A stretch of 28,186 nt of DNA from Caldilineaceae bacterium (lineage in GTDB: Bacteria > Chloroflexota > Anaerolineae > Caldilineales > Caldilineaceae). Below, one piece after another: positions 22,757-28,186 of the stretch (position 1 is the stretch's first letter; each line of letters begins with the position of its first letter). The DNA lies in assembly GCA_026645575.1 (NCBI GenBank), contig JAPKMW010000126.1, positions 1 through 28,186 on the forward strand. Direction: 5' to 3'. A program made the position numbers and the translations under genes. The notes under the pieces were generated by a model that worked only from the letters and a program-made list of their open reading frames with translations, was not told the origin of the DNA and did no database searches.

Positions 22757-23815
22757 ATGGAACACCACACAGAAGCTGATCAACAAGCGACGGTAGCGCA
22801 GATCGCATCACGGGTGCGCAAATTGATCCCGTGGGTCGCCATTGCAGCGGTGGTCCTTGTGCTGGCGGCGGCGCGGGCGGCGGCGACTGTGTTGATCCCG
22901 CTCGTCTTTGCTCTCTTCTTGCTGGCAGTCTTCTGGCCGCTGCAACGCCGGTTGCAACAGCGGATGCCGCACACGTTTGCCACGGCGCTAACCACGCTCC
23001 TCTTTCTAGTGATCCTGGCGCTCTTTGCGGGGACGCTCTGGTGGAGTGGGCGCTCAGTGGCCGGTCAGTGGGTCCAGTATGAGGAAGTGCTAACGCAATA
23101 TCTGCGGTGGGCGCAGGAAATGGGCGTACCGCTGCCAGACGGCGAGTCGGTAGCCGGCGCCGGTATGCAAAATTTAGTCACGCAATTGGCGAGCAGTCTA
23201 GCAGCGGTGGCCGGCGCGCTCTTTCTGGTGATCGCCTATCTGGTGCTTGGCTCGTTGGAGATCAACGATTACCCGGCCAAATTGCGCAGCTTCCTTCCCG
23301 CTGTCGAAGCCGAGCATTGGGTGGCGGTGGCGCATGAGATCGCCAAAGATTTTCAACGGTATGTGGTCGTCCGCACTGTAACCGGCTTGATCAATGGCAT
23401 AGCTGCGACTGTCGCTGCCTGGCTGCTTGGTCTCGATTTTGCCTTGATCTGGGGCCTGATCACCTTTTTGCTCAACTATATTCCCACCATTGGTTCGATC
23501 ATTGCGGTCATCTTCCCGGTTCTCTTTGCATTGGTGCAATTTGGTGGTTGGGTTCAGCCGCTGCTGACCTTGCTTGTGCTGGGCGGGCTACAAATTATTC
23601 TGGGCGTTTTGGTCGATCCGCTGGTCGAAGGACGCTATTTGGCCCTTTCACCGCTGATTGTGCTGCTCTCGGTGGCCTTTTGGGGCTGGCTCTGGGGTAT
23701 TCCCGGCGCCTTTATCGCCGTGCCGTTGACGATTCTGGTGATTATCACTTGCCGTCAGTTTGCGCGCACGCGTTGGATTGCGACGCTGTTGGCAGATTGG
23801 AAAGAAGAGCGCTAG
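22757..23815 (+). CDS. AI-2E family transporter
   Basis: A 352-residue membrane protein of the TqsA/PerM family. It shows two early helices, an amphipathic middle segment (about 90-160), and the family's conserved C-terminal half: LLNYIPTIGSIIAVIFPV, VDPLVEGRYLALSPL and GWLWGIPGAFIAVPL. Family members export or regulate various small solutes and AI-2 export is shown for only a few, so the substrate is unknown. No strong ribosome-binding site precedes the ATG. It ends at a bidirectional terminator. Confidence 0.88.
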   Translation: MEHHTEADQQATVAQIASRVRKLIPWVAIAAVVLVLAAARAAATVLIPLVFALFLLAVFWPLQRRLQQRMPHTFATALTTLLFLVILALFAGTLWWSGRSVAGQWVQYEEVLTQYLRWAQEMGVPLPDGESVAGAGMQNLVTQLASSLAAVAGALFLVIAYLVLGSLEINDYPAKLRSFLPAVEAEHWVAVAHEIAKDFQRYVVVRTVTGLINGIAATVAAWLLGLDFALIWGLITFLLNYIPTIGSIIAVIFPVLFALVQFGGWVQPLLTLLVLGGLQIILGVLVDPLVEGRYLALSPLIVLLSVAFWGWLWGIPGAFIAVPLTILVIITCRQFARTRWIATLLADWKEER

Positions 23816-23899
23816 CTGAGGAAATCGGATCATCTGATCGGTAGAGAGGTATAATTTAAGTACCGGTATACCCACGAAACGTCGAATTCACGTTACTAC

Positions 23900-23940
23900 A
23901 AAAAGGGTAGCCAAGGGGATTACTCTTGGCCGCCCTTTTT
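23900..23940. terminator. Bidirectional rho-independent terminator
   Basis: AAAAAGGGTAGCCAAG (23900-23915) pairs with CTTGGCCGCCCTTTTT (23925-23940), with one wobble and one mismatch, around a 9-nt loop. T-runs on both sides serve the AI-2E gene (plus) and the convergent lipoprotein gene (minus). Confidence 0.82.
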
Positions 23941-23958
23941 GACAAGGAAAGGTATCGG

Positions 23959-24699
23959 TTAACGACCTGTGCTGGGCGTGGTTGTAACAACAACCGATGG
24001 CGTCGGCGTTACCGCACGTTGAATGGTGTCGGTGACGACGGCCGTCGCCACCACCGTTTGCGTAACCACAGCGGTGGCTCGCACGGTATCGGTGACAACG
24101 GCGGTAATAGCAACCAGTACGGTCGGTGTTGCAGTGGGTTGGGCAGTTGGGGTCGAGGTTAGTTGAACCACATTCACATCACCAACGATCCCTTCGGTTT
24201 GGGTGATAGGTTGCAATGCTTCTGTTTGGGTAACCAACGTACTGTCGGTCACGACGGTACGATCGGTTAAGCGGGTGACATCGGTGATAACGTCTGTATT
24301 GGTTACCACAGTCGTTACCAGATTCCGCTGAAGCACCACCACATCGGTAACGACCTCAACATTTGTCAATACTTCGACGCCGGTAATCAACTCGGTGCCT
24401 GTGATCACCAATACATCACCAGAGAGTGTGTCAGTAGTGACGGCGCTGCCCTCAACCCCACCTGTTCCAGCATCGGTTGTGCCTTCAGCGCCTTCCTCAG
24501 TCTCCTGCACGCCGGTTTCCGGCTCCACCGTTTCCAAAACAACCGTGGTTGGGACCGCCTGGTCGACCGTCGTAGCTGCCGGCACAATCACAGTTGGCTC
24601 GGCAGCCGGCTGGGATTGATTGTTACAGGCCGCCAGACCAAGGGTAAGGATCAACAACAGCGATAGCCACAGAGAAACACGCGGTCGGTTAAGCTTCAT
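23959..24699 (-). CDS. Val/Thr-rich lipoprotein with degenerate short repeats
   Basis: A 246-residue lipoprotein with no recognisable catalytic domain. It starts MKLNRPRVSLWLSLLLI and has lipobox LAAC. After an acidic/Thr-rich linker the sequence is almost entirely Val, Thr, Asp, Ile and Ala with a loose six-residue rhythm (ELITGV, EVLTNV, EVVTDV). The end has TAVVTQTVVA and TAVVTDT-like units and a Pro-Thr tail. The pattern suggests a stacked beta structure or an extended wall-spanning stalk. AAAAGGAG lies before two adjacent ATGs (24702 and 24699). A near-perfect -10, TATAAT on the minus strand, lies at 24830-24825. Confidence 0.65.
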   Translation of the reverse strand: MKLNRPRVSLWLSLLLILTLGLAACNNQSQPAAEPTVIVPAATTVDQAVPTTVVLETVEPETGVQETEEGAEGTTDAGTGGVEGSAVTTDTLSGDVLVITGTELITGVEVLTNVEVVTDVVVLQRNLVTTVVTNTDVITDVTRLTDRTVVTDSTLVTQTEALQPITQTEGIVGDVNVVQLTSTPTAQPTATPTVLVAITAVVTDTVRATAVVTQTVVATAVVTDTIQRAVTPTPSVVVTTTPSTGR

Positions 24700-24824
24700 C
24701 ATTTTGCTCCTTTTCCATTTCCGCTCACCCATCGAAAGCGTCAGCAGGCAACCGCCTTTGCAACAAGCCGCGGCCGTACTCACATATCAGCCAGATGAGC
24801 CTTCAAAAAAACTAAACCGCGCTT

Positions 24825-24830
24825 ATTATA
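24825..24830 (-). promoter_or_regulatory. Possible -10 of the Val/Thr-rich lipoprotein gene
   Basis: A perfect TATAAT on the minus strand about 125 bp before the start. No acceptable -35 was found at 16-18 bp. This is the only regulatory hint in the 224-bp gap to the next gene (24700-24923). Confidence 0.35.
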
Positions 24831-24923
24831 AGAAGAAAAGAGCGGAAGGACGGCGGTATTGATACAGAAAAGAGACACAAAGGGGACACAGGAAGCAGAA
24901 GCAGATGACAAAGGCTAGGCGGC

Positions 24924-25910
24924 TTATTCGTTGCCTGCGCCAGTGGCGTCCACTGTAATGGTCGCGCGGAGGGCAAAGTGATCCGAACCAAAGGGGGGCA
25001 ACCGCGCATAGTCAACCAACCCCAGATCATCCGACAAGTAGATGTGATCCAGGGGAAAACGGAACCACCAGCGCTGGGCGTCAAAGCTGTTATAGAAGCC
25101 GCGCCCCATCCGTGGCTCTTGTAGACCGCTGATGGTGCGAAACTCCTCTATGGTATACGACCAAGGGACATCATTAAAGTCACCGGCGACGATCACGGGC
25201 AGATCTGCCGTGCGCACCGCCTGCGCCACTTGAATCAACTCTTGATCAGCATTGTCGATTGAGTTTTCCGGCAGCGGCGGTCGTGGATGCAGGGCATGAA
25301 GGGCAATGCGCCCAGCTTGGGGCAACGCCAACTCGGCATAGATGGAAGGCGTTTCGGCATTCTCATAGTGGTAAACTTCGACATTTTCGAGGGGAAGGCG
25401 CGAATAAAGCGCCATGCCATAGGCATTTTCCTGGGGTTGCTCAAAATGGTGGGGGTAGGCTGAGCGCAAGGGGGCGACCTGTTGTTGCCACCACGCGCTA
25501 AGTTCGATCACCTGGAGGACATCCGGGTTCACCTCCTCTACCAAGGCCAGAAAGCGCGCGGCGTCGCGGTTTGATACTTCGACATTGGCAACCATCAACT
25601 GAAAGGTTGTCCCGGCCGGCGTTGCTGTTTCCACCGCTTTGGGATAGAGAAAGGTGTAGGGCAACAGCACTTGTCCTTGATAAAGGACGGCAACGATCAA
25701 CAGCGTCAGGTAGAGCTTGACCCAAGTTTGACGCCAACGTAACACCCAGAACGAGAGCGCCAAAACGAGGATAGATGCCAGGGTGATCTGTTCCCACGGA
25801 TATTTTACACTGGTGATCCACCACTCATCCCAGGCCAGTAACGAAAGGGCGGACACGACGATAGCGGCAATGCCCAGGAACACAAGTAGGGTTTGTAGGA
25901 ATCGTTTCAT
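24924..25910 (-). CDS. Endonuclease/exonuclease/phosphatase family membrane protein
   Basis: A 328-residue protein. Three N-terminal membrane segments (about 5-25, 42-58, 70-88) precede an EEP domain with the complete metal-site set: MVANVEV, VIELS with the catalytic Glu, HALHPRPP, AGDFND, PLDHIY and the final GSDH. The catalytic domain would sit outside the membrane; relatives act on nucleic acids, phospholipids or phosphoinositides, so the substrate is open. The start at 25910 gives the typical MKRFLQTLLVF opening; the frame extends 27 codons upstream without a convincing signal, and the ribosome-binding site is weak either way. It follows the SLC13 gene by 139 bp. Confidence 0.82.
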   Translation of the reverse strand: MKRFLQTLLVFLGIAAIVVSALSLLAWDEWWITSVKYPWEQITLASILVLALSFWVLRWRQTWVKLYLTLLIVAVLYQGQVLLPYTFLYPKAVETATPAGTTFQLMVANVEVSNRDAARFLALVEEVNPDVLQVIELSAWWQQQVAPLRSAYPHHFEQPQENAYGMALYSRLPLENVEVYHYENAETPSIYAELALPQAGRIALHALHPRPPLPENSIDNADQELIQVAQAVRTADLPVIVAGDFNDVPWSYTIEEFRTISGLQEPRMGRGFYNSFDAQRWWFRFPLDHIYLSDDLGLVDYARLPPFGSDHFALRATITVDATGAGNE

Positions 25911-26049
25911 GCCGCCTATGATAGGACGGTCGGCGCCGTGTGTCCCATACTGAGATATAGCCAGGAGACATAAGATTGATCCCCTGCCCAATCCGGCCCG
26001 TTATCAAGTCGTGCTACAGCCGCCTGATTTGCCAATAGAGGACAGCTAA

Positions 26050-27855
26050 TCACACCTGCCAAAAAATCTTCATGCCAATGAGCAGGGCAACAAAAGTAAC
26101 GAACGCCATTCCCAGGCCAACCTTGAGAAAATCACGGGGAACATAGCCGCCCGGCCCCATCATCAGGACATTGACCGGATGGGCAATAGGGGTTAAGAAT
26201 GCCGCCGAACAGGCAATCGCGACGGCGACGGCCACCGCTTGGGCATCTATGCCAAGCTGGAGGGCCGCCGTGACGGCAATCGGGCCAATCATCAGCGCCG
26301 TCACCTGACCGCCGATCACTTGGGTGATCATCATTGTCAGTAGAAACAAGCTGCCGACTAAGGCCAGCGCCCCAAAAGGGCTGACGACCGTAACAATGGC
26401 TTCCCCGATGCGGGCCGCTAGGCCCGTGTTAGTCATCGCCAGGCTAAGTGGCAGCATACCGGCGATCAGAAAAATGACCCGCCAGCCAATCCCACGATAG
26501 GCGTCATCCAAGTTAATACAACCAGTTAACGCCATCGCCGCTACGCCCAACATCATCGCTTCACCCGTCGGCATAATCGAAAAGATAGAAGCGGCTAAGA
26601 CCAACCCGGTGATCAATAAAGCCCAACCCGCTTTCTGAGGGCGGGGCGGACGCGCCGTATGGGTGCTTTGCAAAATCAGGAAGTTGCGATCCTTGGCCAA
26701 TGCCTGAATATGTTTCGGCGTGCCGACCATCAAGAGCGCATCGCCGGGTTCAAGAGGAATGGCGCCTACATCATTGCGAAAACTGAGGCCCTCCCGCCAT
26801 AGAGCGACACCCGTCAGATGATATTTATGGCGGAAGTTCAATTCGGCCAAGGATTTGCCAAGAACGGTCGAGCGCGGGGGAATGATCATTTCCACGAGAT
26901 CGACGAAATAATTCTGCTCCTGACCATTGTTGCCATTGCGCCGCCCCAGTTCGGCTCCCCATTCGACAAGGCGGGTCACCCGATCTTCTCTGCCCAAGAG
27001 TACCAAATAGTCGTTCGCCTCAATCACTTCGGCAGGTGCTGGATTAAGAATCGCCTGCTGATTGCGCCAGATCGAGATTACCGTAAGCCCTAGGGCTTGT
27101 CCGATTCTACTTTGGGCCAATGACAGACCGGCTAATTGGGAATTGGGCAAAACATGCACTTCCCACAGTTGTTCGTCTAACTGGTACATCTCGCGCAAAT
27201 TTCGTGAAAGCAAATAAGGGCTGGCGCTTTGCGCCATCGATTCCCGCTCTGGCAGCAAATGACGCCCGATCAAAGCCATAAAGAGCAGGCCAGCCACTAC
27301 AATCACCCCTCCTGTCGGCAGAAAGCTGGTCATCCCCAAGGCTGCCTGTCCTTGGTCGCGCAGAATACTGCTGAGAATGATATTGGCTGTGGTGAAATAG
27401 GTGGCCATGCCGCCGATTAAGGTGCCAAACGAGAGGGGAATCAAGAGCTTAGAGGGGGCGACATTCGACTCACGCCCCACCTGCACAGTTGCCGGCAGCA
27501 GGACGGCTCCCGCCGCAATGTTATTCATCACCAACGAAAGAGCCGCGCCAGCCGCCATGAAGAGCAAAATCAGCCGCACTTCCGAACCGGCGCCGATGGT
27601 TTTCATCCGCTCGGCGATCCATTGCACCACTCCTGTATCTTCCAACACCTGTGTAATGATAAAGAGACCGATAATGGTGATCACGACCGACCGGCTGAAG
27701 CCCGAAAATGCCTCTTGTACGGTAATAATGCCCGTTAGTGGCAAGATGGCGAGAACGAGAATCGCAACCAGATCAGCCCGCAATACATCAAACACAATCA
27801 GCAACAAGGTGACGGCAATAATGCCGATCAAAACCAATTCTTGTCCCGTGAACAT
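26050..27855 (-). CDS. SLC13/DASS-family permease with two RCK_C domains
   Basis: A 601-residue sodium/anion symporter-like permease. The first half has about five or six membrane helices including SLVMNNIAAGAVLLP, a re-entrant-loop signature, then two cytoplasmic TrkA-C (RCK_C) domains at about 218-300 and 318-397 (VHVLPNSQLAGLSL, EMIIPPRSTVLGKSL), and a second set of helices ends in TPIAHPVNVLMMGPGGY. Substrates of this group include dicarboxylates and sulfate; specificity is not readable. The start at 27855 begins right before the first helix but has no clear Shine-Dalgarno; the 36-codon upstream extension looks non-coding. Confidence 0.85.
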   Translation of the reverse strand: MFTGQELVLIGIIAVTLLLIVFDVLRADLVAILVLAILPLTGIITVQEAFSGFSRSVVITIIGLFIITQVLEDTGVVQWIAERMKTIGAGSEVRLILLFMAAGAALSLVMNNIAAGAVLLPATVQVGRESNVAPSKLLIPLSFGTLIGGMATYFTTANIILSSILRDQGQAALGMTSFLPTGGVIVVAGLLFMALIGRHLLPERESMAQSASPYLLSRNLREMYQLDEQLWEVHVLPNSQLAGLSLAQSRIGQALGLTVISIWRNQQAILNPAPAEVIEANDYLVLLGREDRVTRLVEWGAELGRRNGNNGQEQNYFVDLVEMIIPPRSTVLGKSLAELNFRHKYHLTGVALWREGLSFRNDVGAIPLEPGDALLMVGTPKHIQALAKDRNFLILQSTHTARPPRPQKAGWALLITGLVLAASIFSIMPTGEAMMLGVAAMALTGCINLDDAYRGIGWRVIFLIAGMLPLSLAMTNTGLAARIGEAIVTVVSPFGALALVGSLFLLTMMITQVIGGQVTALMIGPIAVTAALQLGIDAQAVAVAVAIACSAAFLTPIAHPVNVLMMGPGGYVPRDFLKVGLGMAFVTFVALLIGMKIFWQV

Positions 27856-28186
27856 ACCGATATAGCTAAACTCTTTCTCATGAATTAGGATGCAAAGCCG
27901 CTTCGAGCATAAGCCAGTGTTTCCCTTGACGCTTGGCGTGGCTCCCACCCTTACGTAAGGCACAAGCTGGGTTGCGCCCTTTGATGCAAGTCCAGCCTAT
28001 CATAGTAGATCGATTTAGCCCATCGATCAAATTGCAGCCGCGCTCGCATTCCCTTACACGAACTAGTGATATACCCCTTAGCGCTTATCCGAATACCTCC
28101 GTGTATCCTAAACCTGACAGATACTACGTTGCGGGCAGTGGCGGCTGGCCATAATTAGAGTCAAAAGGTGTCTTGTTTTTGAGGAC
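27856..28186. other. 331-bp region upstream of the SLC13 gene
   Basis: It contains a promoter candidate with an inverted repeat (28002-28030). Otherwise I see no gene, tRNA, riboswitch or repeat in it. Its right side continues beyond the window. Confidence 0.5.
28002..28030 (-). promoter_or_regulatory. Possible promoter and operator of the SLC13 gene
   Basis: On the minus strand TTGATC (28030-28025) and TACTAT (28007-28002) stand 17 bp apart. Overlapping the spacer, GATCGAT (28008-28014) is inverted at 28022-28028 with a 7-nt gap, a possible repressor site. The leader to 27855 would be about 140 nt. Confidence 0.4.

Noticed and set aside
27856..28186. Possible tRNA or structured RNA at the right end
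   Set aside because: No cloverleaf-like arms or conserved TTCRA loop were found by eye.

Overview
The window looks like a chromosomal segment of a GC-rich, probably monoderm bacterium of the phylum Chloroflexota (Caldilinea/Anaerolineae-like). This is inference from gene content, not from a marker gene: a BTAD/NB-ARC/TPR regulator, many lipoproteins with Thr/Val- or Asp/Thr-rich stretches, AHSA1-ArsR pairs, a Uma2 remnant, and long perfect hairpins at gene ends. There is no rRNA, tRNA, CRISPR array or phage module. Most of the genes have a clear purine-rich Shine-Dalgarno, which fixed many starts.

Layout. 1-2.1 kb: the 3' end of an IS982-type element abuts an ABC-2 permease, followed by a convergent Uma2 endonuclease remnant. 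2.2-4.0 kb: secreted PQQ-type sugar (glucose/sorbosone) dehydrogenase. 4.1-5.4 kb: a tandem-AHSA1 protein overlapping an ArsR repressor gene, preceded by a promoter bracketed by two copies of one palindrome. 5.4-8.0 kb: Asp/Glu racemase-like protein, a REP-like palindrome, a small zinc-ribbon protein and a seven-repeat FG-GAP/VCBS lipoprotein. 8.0-12.3 kb: a minus-strand run (ABM-like protein, acetoacetate-decarboxylase-like protein, di-haem cytochrome c, SnoaL-like protein, methyltransferase, lipoprotein alpha/beta hydrolase). 12.7-14.4 kb: a 399-residue protein with 50-residue tandem repeats and an 85-residue conserved-looking protein. 14.6-17.8 kb: BTAD-type regulator. 18.1-22.0 kb: a dehydrogenase module (GMC flavoprotein with a Cys cluster, lipoprotein cytochrome c, small membrane protein, Tat/lipoprotein gamma subunit, DUF998-like protein). 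22.2-28.0 kb: PRC-barrel/DUF2171-like protein, AI-2E-type permease, Val/Thr-rich lipoprotein, EEP-family membrane protein and an SLC13/RCK_C permease.

How the parts may work together. The 18.1-21.3 kb genes look like an exported FAD-dependent sugar/alcohol dehydrogenase: the catalytic flavoprotein lacks its own signal peptide, the gamma subunit carries a twin-arginine signal and a lipobox, and the cytochrome is also a lipoprotein, so the complex would be tethered outside the membrane and pass electrons to cytochrome c. The divergent BTAD regulator is the obvious candidate controller. The shared intergenic region holds three heptamers at an exact 11-bp period, the architecture bound by OmpR-fold BTAD/SARP proteins, and a second cluster of 11-12-bp-spaced repeats lies downstream of the regulator in front of the 85-residue gene. 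With the PQQ-type dehydrogenase and di-haem cytochrome c, the window is rich in extracytoplasmic small-molecule oxidation. The most notable observations are the two direct-repeat operator candidates, the paired ATGTGCAA-N8-TTGCACAT operators of the ArsR unit, the 150-bp tandem repeat gene and the non-canonical order of the dehydrogenase complex.
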